Source: Clostridium merdae | GTDB lineage: Bacteria > Bacillota > Clostridia > Oscillospirales > Acutalibacteraceae | Reading direction: 5' to 3' | Length of the DNA stretch: 64,000 bases | NCBI RefSeq assembly: GCF_900176635.1 | Contig: NZ_FXLN01000003.1 | Span: 434,001-498,000, forward strand | Part shown: in pieces, positions 51,917 through 61,262 of the stretch | How the letters are laid out: each line of letters starts with the position of its first letter | Numbering within the stretch: position 1 is the stretch's first letter | Made by a program: the position numbers and the translations under genes | The notes under the pieces: generated by a model | Seen by the model: the letters and a program-made list of their open reading frames with translations, nothing else | Told to the model about the DNA's origin: nothing | Databases searched by the model: none

Positions 51917-53305
51917 TTAGGAGGCTCGTTTTAAGTTCGGGTATTTTTCCATAATGGCTCGGTAGAAGTTATCCAAAGCCTGATCCTTTGATACGTTACC
52001 GTCAAAGTAATCTTTAAATGCTTTCTGGAATTCTTCTGTCATGCCCTGGTCGTATTTGGAGAGGTTTTTCATATTGATTTTGGGAGCCGCAGCGGCAAAC
52101 AAAGCAATATGGTTCTGGCCGCCCAAGAAGGGAGATTTGTAATCGCTCTTCGCCAGCTCGCCCATAGCGGTCTGGTTATTGGTAAAGTCTTCGGTATCCA
52201 GTGTAATCTGCTTCATGGTGGCCTGGTCGCAGGTTAAGGTCTTCATAACATCGCGCACTATGTCAACGTTATCGGTTCCCTTTGCTCCGCAAATCCAGCT
52301 GCCGCCCCAGTAGTAGTTTGCAGGGCCTTGGCATACTGCGTAATCGCCGTAAATACCATTGCCTACTTCTTCCTTGCCGCCTTCCGCTACTGGTTTCGCC
52401 AAAGCGTTCTTCAGCAGTGTAAAGTTAATGCCCCATGTGGAGTAGAAGAAGCCAAACACCTTGCCGTTCGGGCCTTGGTCGGCCTGCCACTCTGGTGCCC
52501 ACAAGGAAGTTTTATTGTTATAGCTCTTATCCGTAAATTCCTTTGTCTGGTCAACCCACTTCATCATAATGGGGTCAATGTGAATCGTATCTTTGTCGTC
52601 TACCCATTGCGAACTGATATTGTTCGAGAAGGTACGATAGGAATCGTCATAGCCGGAGAGCATTTTGTAGCCCTTATCATGTGCTGTTTTTGCAGTTGCA
52701 TTAAACTTATCCCAATCGCTCAGCGCAAGCTGAACCTTCTCGGGGTCATCTGTTCCGAGAACGGCTTTGGCGATGGAACGGCGATACGCAAACAAACCGG
52801 GGGTTGCCTGCCAAGAAACGGCCTTGAGCTTGCCCTTGCTGTCTGTTGTAATGTCCTTGGTGTACTCAAACTGGTCTTTCATGTCTGCGTCAGTTAAACC
52901 AATATCCGCTTTTACGTCAAGCGTATAATCGGAATCGACATATTTGAGCGCGTTATCTGCCTCAATGAGGAAAATGTCAATCTTATCCGCAGCAGAATCC
53001 TGCATCTTCAGGTCGGCATCCAGCTTATTCTGGTAGGCGTTGTTTTCGCTTGGGGTAATTACCCACTCCACCTTGATGCCATCCGGCAGCTTGCCGGCGT
53101 CTTTATAGTACTTGTTAAAGCGCTCTTGGAACTCGGTGTTCCAACCATAAATGCGAAGGGTTTTAGCGGAATCTGTGCTCGCAGGTGCAGCGGACCCCGA
53201 AGGTGCTCCCGACGCAGCGGGCGTAGTGTTGCCGCCACAACCTGCCGCAGACACCAGCATTAATGATGCTAGCAGGGCGGCCGTAGCCTTCTGAATTTTC
53301 TTCAT
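51917..53305 (-). CDS. Sugar-binding lipoprotein of the ABC importer
   Basis: 462 residues with a lipoprotein signal ending SAAGC (Cys 23), then a Ser/Ala/Pro-rich spacer and a family 1 solute-binding fold. The Trp-rich segments (WQATPGLFAYR, YYWGGSWICGAKG) suit stacking on sugar rings. The neighbouring cellobiose phosphorylase and beta-glucosidase suggest cellobiose or cello-oligosaccharides as cargo. AAGGAGG precedes the ATG. It is first in the transport operon, downstream of lacI. Confidence 0.9.
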   Translation of the reverse strand: MKKIQKATAALLASLMLVSAAGCGGNTTPAASGAPSGSAAPASTDSAKTLRIYGWNTEFQERFNKYYKDAGKLPDGIKVEWVITPSENNAYQNKLDADLKMQDSAADKIDIFLIEADNALKYVDSDYTLDVKADIGLTDADMKDQFEYTKDITTDSKGKLKAVSWQATPGLFAYRRSIAKAVLGTDDPEKVQLALSDWDKFNATAKTAHDKGYKMLSGYDDSYRTFSNNISSQWVDDKDTIHIDPIMMKWVDQTKEFTDKSYNNKTSLWAPEWQADQGPNGKVFGFFYSTWGINFTLLKNALAKPVAEGGKEEVGNGIYGDYAVCQGPANYYWGGSWICGAKGTDNVDIVRDVMKTLTCDQATMKQITLDTEDFTNNQTAMGELAKSDYKSPFLGGQNHIALFAAAAPKINMKNLSKYDQGMTEEFQKAFKDYFDGNVSKDQALDNFYRAIMEKYPNLKRAS

Positions 53306-53406
53306 AACTTAAGCTCCTCCTTAAAATAATGCGTTTTTAAACCTTTATGAAAAGGGAAACTGACACAATAAAAGAGGGTATCGCTTTCCCTACAGCCGCC
53401 CGAGTG

Positions 53407-54420
53407 TTATTCCTCTAATTTTCGAACGGAGCTGCCGGGAATGAGCTGCCCTGCCACCATTACCTGCTGTGGTATGGCTAGCTTTGGCCGCTCAATGGAC
53501 TCAATCAGGCGCGACGCGGCTTCACGGCCGAGCGCGCCGGTATCTTGCCGTAGGGTGGTTAGCCTTGGGCGAAGTACCTGTGAAAGATAAATGCCGTCGT
53601 AACCGGCAATGCTAATATCTTCTGGAATATGTAAACCATGCTTTTCAATCTCGTTCATTCCACCGATAAATGAAAAATCATCGGGGTAGAGAATGCAAGT
53701 TGGTCTATTGGGTAAATCGAGAAGCTCACGCGTTGCAATGCCGCTCGATTTGGGGTCATGGTACAACGCATCTTTTACATATTCTTCTGGAACATCAATG
53801 GAATGCTCCGCGCAGGTACGGTAAAAGCTTGCAAGTCGTTTTCTAGTTACTGAGGTATCTTCACCATGAATATAAGCAATTTTTTGGTGGCCACATTGGT
53901 ATACATATTCTACTAAGTCGTGAATCCCCTGCACATTGTCTGACAAAATTGCAGTACGACCGTTAAATACATGGTCAATGGTAACCGTTGGAATTTCACT
54001 GTTTACCAGCTCAATCACCATTTCATCGGCAAAGTCCACACTGGCTATTACAACACCATCGCACCCGCGGTATTTGCAGTGTTCATAATAACTCATGGAA
54101 GCTGTGCCAATGTTGCGGCTAATAAAGGTGATGTCGTACCCCAGGCGCTCAGCCTCAACCTTAAAGCTTTCTAGCACGGCTGAAAAATACTCATGGGTTA
54201 AACCGCTGCAGGTTTTGTCTACAAACAAAACGCCCAGATTATTGGTTCTTTTTGTTTTTAGGGAGCGTGCCGCGGCATTGGGTAAGTAACCCATTTCACG
54301 GGCTACGCTGCGAATGTGTCTTCCGGTGCTCTCGCTAATATCTTTGTGCCCATTCAGCGCCTTGCTGACCGTCGCGCGGGAAACACCACATTTTTCGGAA
54401 ATGTCCTTGATTGTAATCAT
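53407..54420 (-). CDS. LacI-family transcriptional regulator
   Basis: 337 residues from the ATG at 54420; the frame extends upstream to 54456 without a good signal, while GGAGGG lies ten bases before the chosen start. Helix-turn-helix ITIKDISEKCGVSRATVSKA at the N terminus, hinge helix NAAARSLK, then the sugar-binding domain. It is transcribed toward the ABC operon and away from the phosphorylase gene, so it probably represses both in the absence of a beta-glucoside signal. Confidence 0.93.
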   Translation of the reverse strand: MITIKDISEKCGVSRATVSKALNGHKDISESTGRHIRSVAREMGYLPNAAARSLKTKRTNNLGVLFVDKTCSGLTHEYFSAVLESFKVEAERLGYDITFISRNIGTASMSYYEHCKYRGCDGVVIASVDFADEMVIELVNSEIPTVTIDHVFNGRTAILSDNVQGIHDLVEYVYQCGHQKIAYIHGEDTSVTRKRLASFYRTCAEHSIDVPEEYVKDALYHDPKSSGIATRELLDLPNRPTCILYPDDFSFIGGMNEIEKHGLHIPEDISIAGYDGIYLSQVLRPRLTTLRQDTGALGREAASRLIESIERPKLAIPQQVMVAGQLIPGSSVRKLEE

Positions 54421-54935
54421 AATTATGGATCCCTCCGCCTCAGATTCTGGATTCATTATAAAGGATTTTCAGAACCAGGGCAAATGGCAACTTAATCGAT
54501 TTCTGAATTCATATTACCACTCATTACACATTTTTTCAATAGAAATTTGAAATTTATTTTATTATTTTTGTGATAATAGGGAAACAATAATAGGTTGTAT
54601 CTGTGAAAAACCCCTTTAAAACCAACAAAACAGATGAAATATATGGAAAACCACGAATACGGTTTCGACTCGATTTTGTTATAATAAAATAGAAACAAGT
54701 CAAAAATTGTTGTAAAACGGAGATAATCTCTGGTTTTTTATTTTAGTATTGCTTTTTTAATCACGCCGACCTATAATAACAATATACTTAAACGATTTCG
54801 TAAATCTTACTCTCTTACCTATTGTTACACGCAGAAAATAATTTTTGACGCGGTAAAGATATGGTGTAGAAATGGAATCACTTTTTTGTAGCAATCAAGA
54901 GCAGTTTGAAAATGATGATACGAGGATGGAGCGCC
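54421..54935. other. AT-rich regulatory region between lacI and the phosphorylase gene
   Basis: 515 bp without a gene. On the plus strand TATAAT at 54680-54685 lacks a good -35, as expected for a regulated promoter. On the minus strand TTGTTT, 17 bp, TAATAA (around 54565-54595) may drive lacI. No single operator palindrome could be singled out with confidence. Confidence 0.45.
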
Positions 54936-57365
54936 ATGAAATACGGATACTTTGACGACCGCGCCAGAGAATATGTGATACAGACTCCGGCTACTCCCCT
55001 ACCGTGGATTAATTATTTGGGGAACGATGGCTTTTTTAGCCTGATCTCAAACACAGGCGGCGGGTATAGCTTTTTTCAGGACGCCAAGCTACGCCGAATC
55101 ACCCGTTACCGCTACAACGAAGTACCCGCAGATATGGGTGGGCGGCGGTACTACATAAGAGACGGCGGCGATGTTTGGAGCCCCGCTTTTTTACCGTGCA
55201 AAACAGATTTAGACGATTACAAATGCCGCCACGGCCTCGGCTACACCACAATAGAGGGGCGCAGGCATGGCTTAAGCGCAGAGCTAACCTGTTTTGTTCC
55301 GCTGGGGAAGCCATGCGAAGTAAATCTTCTTACAATAGAAAATAAGTCAGACTCTGAAAAATCAGTTCAGCTATATAGTGCCACGGAATGGTGCCTGTGG
55401 AACGCAGTGGACGACGCGCAAAATTTTCAGCGCAATTTGAGCATTGGCGAGGTTGAGGTTGACGGCAGTGTTCTTTACCACAAAACAGAATACCGTGAGC
55501 GTAGAAACCACTATGCTTTTTATGGCGTAAACACTCCTCTCAGCGGGTTTGATACCGACCGCGATTCCTTCCTTGGCCGCTTCGGCACATGGGAATCTCC
55601 CGTTACCGTAAGAAACGGAACCAGCTTTAACAGCGTAGCCAGCGGTTGGTACCCCATAGCCTCTCACCGTATAGACCTTGTTTTGCAGCCCGGGGAATCG
55701 CGCGAACTCATTTTCGTATTGGGCTACGTAGAACTGCCTGCCGACGAAAAATGGGAAGCGCCCGGCGTAATTCAAAAAGCACCTGCAAAACGCTTAATGG
55801 AAGAATTCGCACGCCCAGAACAAGTACAGGTTGCTTTAAAGGAACTCGCAGAGTACTGGGAGTCCCTGTTAAGCCGTTTCCGCCTAGAAAGTAAAAACGA
55901 TAAGCTAAACCGCATGGTTAACATATGGAACCAGTACCAGTGCATGGTTACCTTTAATATGAGCCGCAGTGCCAGTTATTTTGAGAGTGGTACCGGCCGC
56001 GGCATGGGCTTCCGTGATAGCTGCCAGGATTTGCTCGGCTTTGTGCACTTGATTCCCGACCGCGCACGCCAGCGCATACTGGATATTGCCGCCATTCAAT
56101 TTGAGGACGGAAGTACCTACCACCAATATCAGCCACTTACAAAGCGAGGCAACGCCGACGCAGGAACCGGATTTAACGACGACCCGCTATGGCTGATTGC
56201 ATGTGTTGCCGCCTACTTAAAAGAAACTGGAGACTCAAGCATATTAAATGAGCCAGTTCCATTTAATAACAAAGAAGGCTCTGAGCAACCCTTGTTTGAG
56301 CACTTGAGAAAGAGTGTAGCTTACACCTGCAACAACCTTGGCCCTCACGGCCTACCGCTGATTGGGCGCGCAGACTGGAACGACTGCCTGAACCTCAACT
56401 GCTTTTCCGAAGAACCGGGCGAAAGCTTTCAGACCACCCAGAACTTTGACAGCAAAACAGCAGAGAGCGTGCTGATTGCCGCTATGTTTGTAAAATATGG
56501 GCGCGAGTATGCAGAAATCTGCCGCCGTTTCGGCGACCCGGAAGAGCAAAAGGCAATTGAACAGCGTGTTTGCCAAATGGAAGCTGCCGTGTTGGAGTCC
56601 GGCTGGGACGGTGAATGGTTCCTGCGCGCTTACGACGCCGCAGGGCAAAAAGTAGGAAGCCGCGAATGCAGTGAGGGGAAAATATACATTGAGCCGCAAG
56701 GCTTCTGTGTGATGGCAGGAATCGGCGCCCGTCAGGGTCTTGCACCGCAGGCTCTGAAAAGCGCACGGGAGCTGCTCGGCAACCGTTTTGGCGTAGAGCT
56801 TCTCACCCCTTGTTATACAAGCTACCACAAAGAACTCGGTGAGATTACCAGCTACCCACCCGGATACAAAGAGAACGGAGCAATCTTCTGCCATAACAAC
56901 CCATGGCTGAGCATTGCTCACACCGTACTGGAAGACGGCGAAAATGCGTTTGAAGTGTATCGCAAGACCTCCCCCGCATGGGTAGAGGAATTTAGTGAAA
57001 TACACTGCACCGAGCCTTACGTTTACAGCCAGATGATTGCCGGGCGAAGCGCCAAGCGGTATGGCGAAGCTAAAAACAGCTGGCTGACCGGAACGGCTGC
57101 GTGGGCGTTTGTAAACATTAGTCAGGCCATTTTAGGGATTCACCCGGATTTTGACGGCCTACGGATTCACCCCTGCCTCCCCAAAGAAATGACCAGCTAT
57201 CGGGTAACCCGCCGCTATCGCGGTACGGTATATCATATTTTGGTACGGCGGGCAGAGGAAGGCGAAATCCCCGGTGTTACAATGGATGGTAAGCCGATGA
57301 AAAACGGCTTAATTCCGCATAGAGAAGGCCTTACAAACTGCTCCATTGAGGCCATTATTCAGTAA
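54936..57365 (+). CDS. cbpA: Cellobiose phosphorylase (GH94)
   Basis: Splits cellobiose with phosphate into alpha-glucose-1-phosphate and glucose, saving ATP. 809 residues from the ATG at 54936 (GGATGGAG ahead; an in-frame ATG at 54906 is less likely). The N terminus KYGYFDDRAREYVIQTP...PWINYLGN and SLISNTGGGYSF closely follow clostridial cellobiose phosphorylases. The catalytic acid is D483 in ADWNDCLNL. The enzyme is cytoplasmic. It lies in an operon with the GH1 beta-glucosidase. Confidence 0.95.
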   Translation: MKYGYFDDRAREYVIQTPATPLPWINYLGNDGFFSLISNTGGGYSFFQDAKLRRITRYRYNEVPADMGGRRYYIRDGGDVWSPAFLPCKTDLDDYKCRHGLGYTTIEGRRHGLSAELTCFVPLGKPCEVNLLTIENKSDSEKSVQLYSATEWCLWNAVDDAQNFQRNLSIGEVEVDGSVLYHKTEYRERRNHYAFYGVNTPLSGFDTDRDSFLGRFGTWESPVTVRNGTSFNSVASGWYPIASHRIDLVLQPGESRELIFVLGYVELPADEKWEAPGVIQKAPAKRLMEEFARPEQVQVALKELAEYWESLLSRFRLESKNDKLNRMVNIWNQYQCMVTFNMSRSASYFESGTGRGMGFRDSCQDLLGFVHLIPDRARQRILDIAAIQFEDGSTYHQYQPLTKRGNADAGTGFNDDPLWLIACVAAYLKETGDSSILNEPVPFNNKEGSEQPLFEHLRKSVAYTCNNLGPHGLPLIGRADWNDCLNLNCFSEEPGESFQTTQNFDSKTAESVLIAAMFVKYGREYAEICRRFGDPEEQKAIEQRVCQMEAAVLESGWDGEWFLRAYDAAGQKVGSRECSEGKIYIEPQGFCVMAGIGARQGLAPQALKSARELLGNRFGVELLTPCYTSYHKELGEITSYPPGYKENGAIFCHNNPWLSIAHTVLEDGENAFEVYRKTSPAWVEEFSEIHCTEPYVYSQMIAGRSAKRYGEAKNSWLTGTAAWAFVNISQAILGIHPDFDGLRIHPCLPKEMTSYRVTRRYRGTVYHILVRRAEEGEIPGVTMDGKPMKNGLIPHREGLTNCSIEAIIQ

Positions 57366-57428
57366 TAAACATTCGAACGCTTCATTTATAGATAGTAAGA
57401 CTTAGCTTTTTGAATCAGTGAGGTGTCT

Positions 57429-58754
57429 ATGGAATTTTCAAAGGACTTTGTTTGGGGAGCTGCCAGCTCCTCTTACCAAACAGAAGGGGACCGGGAGGGC
57501 CGAGGCGACAGCATTTGGGATGAATTCTGCGAACGCCCCGGTGCCATACGCAACGGTGAAACAGGAGAATTTGCGTGTGATGGCCTGCGGCGCTACCGTG
57601 AGGATGTACATCATTTAAAACAGCTTGGCCTTACTGCATATCGCTTCTCCATCTCTTGGCCACGTATTTTTCCGGAAGGACGCGGTGTGCCTAACCAAGA
57701 GGGACTCGCGTATTACGACCGTTTGATTGAACTTCTGCTCAAGGAAGGGATTGTTCCCCATGTAACACTTTACCATTGGGATCTCCCTCTTGCCTTGGAA
57801 CGAGAAGGCGGCTGGCGCAACCGCGATACCGCTCTGGCTTTTGCAGATTTTGCCGGTTTTATGGCACAACATTTCTCAGACAGAGTACAGCATTATTGCA
57901 CCTTAAATGAGCCGCAATGCTTTATTGGGCTTGGGTATGGCACGGGTGAGCACGCACCAGGGGCAACCCTAAAAGGCAGTGAGCTTTTCACCTGCGCAGC
58001 TAACGCTCTTTTGGCACACGGCCTTGCCGTGCAGGCCATACGAGAAGCAAGCACAAAATCAGTTCAAGTTGGCGCCGCCTCCACCGGTAAGCTATGCTAC
58101 CCATTGCACAATACGGTTGAAAACCAGGCAGCCGCTGAAGCCGCCTCTTTTCAGATAGATGAAAATGAGTGGTGGTTCTCGCACACTTGGTTTTTGGATG
58201 CCATTCTACTCGGCTCTCTTCCACCTGCGATGCAAGCCTTAACAGACTGCATCCCTAGTGAGGATTGGGAAACCATTTGCCAGCCACTTGATTTCCTCGG
58301 AATCAATGTATATAACGGCATACAGGTAGATGAAAACGGGGACTATGTAGAGCGCATCACAGGGTACCCGCGAACCTCTCTTAAATGGCCCGTTACGCCA
58401 CAGGTCATGCGCTATGGGCTTCGGTGGCTGTACCAACGCTACCACATGCCAATGTATATCACCGAGAATGGGCAGGCAAGCAACGACCGTATTTATTTGG
58501 ATGGTAAAGTACACGATCTAGATCGAATCGATTTTCTCCACCGCTACCTGCTGGAGCTGCGGGATTGCTGTTCCGAGGGTGTACCCATTAAAGGGTACTT
58601 TCATTGGAGCCTTACTGATAACTTTGAATGGAATAACGGCTACGACGAGCGGATGGGTCTTATCTTTGTACATTACCCCACCCAACGTCGAATCCGGAAG
58701 GACTCCGCCGAGTGGTATGCCGGTATTGTTCAATCTAACGGGCGGCTATTATAA
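57429..58754 (+). CDS. GH1 beta-glucosidase / 6-phospho-beta-glucosidase family
   Basis: 441 residues, TIM-barrel glycoside hydrolase. Acid/base E161 in TLNEP and nucleophile E346 in ITENG are present. The N-terminal DFVWGAASSSYQTEG is the GH1 signature. The start is the ATG at 57429 behind GAGG, two codons after an alternative GTG. Since the importer is ABC-type and not PTS, unphosphorylated beta-glucosides are the more likely substrates. It complements the phosphorylase. A strong terminator follows. Confidence 0.92.
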   Translation: MEFSKDFVWGAASSSYQTEGDREGRGDSIWDEFCERPGAIRNGETGEFACDGLRRYREDVHHLKQLGLTAYRFSISWPRIFPEGRGVPNQEGLAYYDRLIELLLKEGIVPHVTLYHWDLPLALEREGGWRNRDTALAFADFAGFMAQHFSDRVQHYCTLNEPQCFIGLGYGTGEHAPGATLKGSELFTCAANALLAHGLAVQAIREASTKSVQVGAASTGKLCYPLHNTVENQAAAEAASFQIDENEWWFSHTWFLDAILLGSLPPAMQALTDCIPSEDWETICQPLDFLGINVYNGIQVDENGDYVERITGYPRTSLKWPVTPQVMRYGLRWLYQRYHMPMYITENGQASNDRIYLDGKVHDLDRIDFLHRYLLELRDCCSEGVPIKGYFHWSLTDNFEWNNGYDERMGLIFVHYPTQRRIRKDSAEWYAGIVQSNGRLL

Positions 58755-58833
58755 CCTAAGCCCCAGTATCAATTTGCTCTCCTAATCTTCATTCTATATA
58801 AGTACCCTTCAAAGAACAAAGGGTCACTGCAAA

Positions 58834-58870
58834 GCCCCTGCGCGCAACGCTCCTTGCGCGCGGGGTTTTT
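58834..58870 (+). terminator. Terminator of the cellobiose operon
   Basis: GC-rich stem CCCC(TG)CGCGCAA / TTGCGCG(C)GGGG followed by five T. Confidence 0.88.
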
Positions 58871-58969
58871 GCCTGCCTTTTGCCAAAGCGAGCGATACAT
58901 TATTTTCAAATCTTTGCTCTTATTATAGGAAAATAGTAGCTATTTCTATTGGCGTTCATGAAATCGCGC

Positions 58970-58999
58970 TTGTATTTTTTTCCGAATTTGTGCTATGAT
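58970..58999 (+). promoter_or_regulatory. Promoter of the 59048 gene
   Basis: TTGTAT, 18 bp, TATGAT (58970-58975 and 58994-58999), about 50 bp before the start codon. Confidence 0.5.
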
Positions 59000-59047
59000 A
59001 AACCCAATTCCCTTTTTAGAATGATAATAACCGGAGGCTACTGTACC

Positions 59048-60013
59048 ATGGATATAAGAAAGCACAAACGGAGTCGGCTTTTCTGTGCAGCCACAGCCGT
59101 TTTATTCAGTATGTCAGTTTTTTCGTTTACTGCGTTTGCCACCAACGAGGTTCCCTTGCAGGGCCAGCCAATCACCGACGGAACCACGTCGGCACAGCAG
59201 CAAACAATTGATGATGCGCCGCACCCACCAGATGTTTCGAGCAGTGCAAACGCACCCAGCAACGGCGGACAAGTTGACCCGGGAACGCCAAGCAGTAACG
59301 AAAGTTCCCAGCCCTCTTCTGTTCCAGAGGGACAAAACAGCAGCCACACGGGTGGAAATTCTGAAATAGATCCCGAAAGCAGCCATTCTGCTTCTGGCGG
59401 AACGCAAGAGAGCCAGATTCCCGAAGAGCCGGAAGACAACCAAAGCTCTTCCAAGCACTCCAACCAAGGGCAAGTCTCCTCGAAACCATCTGTTCCTGTT
59501 AAGCCCCCGGCCGGTGTAGCCTCCGCAAAACAAGACAGCCGCGCCCCCACCGATTTTACAAGTGATGATTTAAAGGGACTTCTTTCAGGTGCTGAAAATA
59601 GCCTCGCCAGTACAGATGGCTTTTTAAGAGAAGATACGCCCGCCAACACCTCTGCCTCCTCCGGTGGCACTTCAAACCTGCTGCTTGGCGGCATCGCTTT
59701 GATTTTAGCCGGTGTAGCAGGCGTGGTCTATTTTGTGTACCGCCAGTTTTTTCTTGGGAAAAGGCGCCCGACCCAGATGAGCGCAACAGGGCCGATTCCT
59801 GCAATCCCTGCAACAAAGCCCCTACCAAAGAAATCCACTCCTAGGCCAACTCCTTCTGGCACCTTGGAGCAGCAGGCACCGAGCACTTCGGAAGAGACCT
59901 CTCCCGGCCAATATACCGACATTAGCTCCGGTCGAACCAGCGGACCTGATTCCGACGGCTTCGACTGGGATCAGTTCTTCCACAACAACCCTCCGGATGA
60001 TTCGACAAAATAA
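59048..60013 (+). CDS. Exported low-complexity protein with single membrane anchor
   Basis: 321 residues from the ATG at 59048 behind GGAGG; the upstream frame to 58949 lacks a start signal. Signal peptide (1-29), a Ser/Pro/Gln/Asn-rich disordered ectodomain (about 30-195), a membrane helix (about 205-225), then a cytoplasmic tail with Pro/Thr-rich repeats and an acidic end (DGFDWDQFFHNNPPDD). No known domain is visible. It may be a surface or envelope-associated scaffold. No neighbour hints at its role. Confidence 0.65.
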   Translation: MDIRKHKRSRLFCAATAVLFSMSVFSFTAFATNEVPLQGQPITDGTTSAQQQTIDDAPHPPDVSSSANAPSNGGQVDPGTPSSNESSQPSSVPEGQNSSHTGGNSEIDPESSHSASGGTQESQIPEEPEDNQSSSKHSNQGQVSSKPSVPVKPPAGVASAKQDSRAPTDFTSDDLKGLLSGAENSLASTDGFLREDTPANTSASSGGTSNLLLGGIALILAGVAGVVYFVYRQFFLGKRRPTQMSATGPIPAIPATKPLPKKSTPRPTPSGTLEQQAPSTSEETSPGQYTDISSGRTSGPDSDGFDWDQFFHNNPPDDSTK

Positions 60014-60192
60014 TAGAAAATACTTCCAACTAGCAGTTAAAATTGTTTCTAATTCATGAACAGTATGTAAATAATTTTCATATACGCTTTACCTTTGGGT
60101 CTTTTTTGGGTAAAATAATTACAAATATGTTACACTAATGAAGAAGTTTTAACTTTTTCTAAAAAAGATAAACCAAAGAGGAGTACCTGATT

Positions 60193-61038
60193 ATGAAAAA
60201 AGCACTTTCAGCCCTACTGCTGGTGTGTGCCATAGGATTCATGGGTGGCTGTTCCGGAGTCAGTTCGAGTTCCTCTTCCCCCACAGACCCCTCATGGAAT
60301 GCAATACGTTCAAAAGACACATTGGTGGTAGGTGTGGAAGAGAACTTCCAGCCTCTGTCCTTTACCGATAAAGATGGAAACCTAACGGGTTTCTCCGTAG
60401 ACAGTGCCCGTGAGGTTGCAAAAGAGCTGGGTGTAGCAGTTGAGTTTAAAACACTTGCTCCCGCCAGTGCCCAGCAATCGCTTAATAATGGCGAGATTGA
60501 CTGCTTCTGGAGCAGTTACAGCAAGCCGACGCAACAAAGTGACACATCGAACCTTACCTTTGGCTATATGAAGAGTAACCAAGTTGTTTTCGCATTGGCA
60601 GATGGTCCGCTTAATAACCTAGCAGACCTGAAAGGCCAACGGGTTGGCGTTAAGGATGGCTCTGGCGGTCAGCAGGCGGTAGAAGCCTCCACTGCCTTCA
60701 AAGGCTGCCTTGCACAGCTTGGAACGTATCCAGACTACGCACAGGCCAAAAGCTCACTGGACAGTAAAAAGATTAGTGCTGTAATTATGGACGAGGTGTC
60801 CGCTGAGTATTACCTGAAAGAAGCACCCAAGCAGTACCGAATTCTTGGGCAAAACGACTCAGAGCCTGCAGAAGCGCTTGAAACCGGAAACTATTCGGTA
60901 GCATTCCGCAAAAATGACGAAAGCCTGACCATAAAGGTGCAGGAAGCACTCAATCAACTTTCGGAGAACGGCACTATTTCAAAGCTTTCAAAAAAATGGT
61001 TTGGAACAGATTTATCTGCCGCTTCTTCTACTCTATAA
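60193..61038 (+). CDS. Amino-acid-type ABC transporter substrate-binding lipoprotein, orphan
   Basis: 281 residues. Lipobox MGGC (Cys 20), Ser-rich spacer, and a family 3 periplasmic-binding fold: LVVGVEENFQPLSFTDKDG, FSVDSAREVAKELG and VGVKDGSGGQQAVE. Substrates of this family are polar amino acids. No permease or ATPase gene is adjacent, so it works with a remote transporter or in signalling. An extended -10 TGT-TACACT is at 60128-60136. Confidence 0.9.
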   Translation: MKKALSALLLVCAIGFMGGCSGVSSSSSSPTDPSWNAIRSKDTLVVGVEENFQPLSFTDKDGNLTGFSVDSAREVAKELGVAVEFKTLAPASAQQSLNNGEIDCFWSSYSKPTQQSDTSNLTFGYMKSNQVVFALADGPLNNLADLKGQRVGVKDGSGGQQAVEASTAFKGCLAQLGTYPDYAQAKSSLDSKKISAVIMDEVSAEYYLKEAPKQYRILGQNDSEPAEALETGNYSVAFRKNDESLTIKVQEALNQLSENGTISKLSKKWFGTDLSAASSTL

Positions 61039-61080
61039 GTGGGACAAGCTATTGCCTTACTTCTAAATTGAAACTCGTTC

Positions 61081-61112
61081 AGCCCCTTTGTGCTTTGCAC
61101 AAGGGGGCTTTC
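61081..61112 (+). terminator. Terminator of the orphan binding-protein gene
   Basis: AGCCCCTTTGTGC / GCACAAGGGGGCT with one G-T pair and a TTT loop. Confidence 0.8.
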
Positions 61113-61197
61113 TATGTGTGAAACCTTCCTCTTTTATCAACAAGTCTTTCATGTTAAATCTGAAGAAAACTATGATACAGACAAAACTATAAGATAA

Positions 61198-61231
61198 AAA
61201 AATAAGCCAGCGCCGACTCCCGGCACTGGCT
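61198..61231 (-). terminator. Terminator of the MBL-fold gene
   Basis: AGCCAG(C)GCCG / CGGC(A)CTGGCT; on the minus strand it is followed by TATTTTTTT. Confidence 0.8.
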
Positions 61232-61262
61232 AGAATATATATGTGGCTTGATTTAAAACTTG

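Noticed and set aside
54421..54935. Specific LacI operator
   Set aside because: Several AT-rich partial palindromes occur, but none has the CG-centred form expected, so no single site was chosen.
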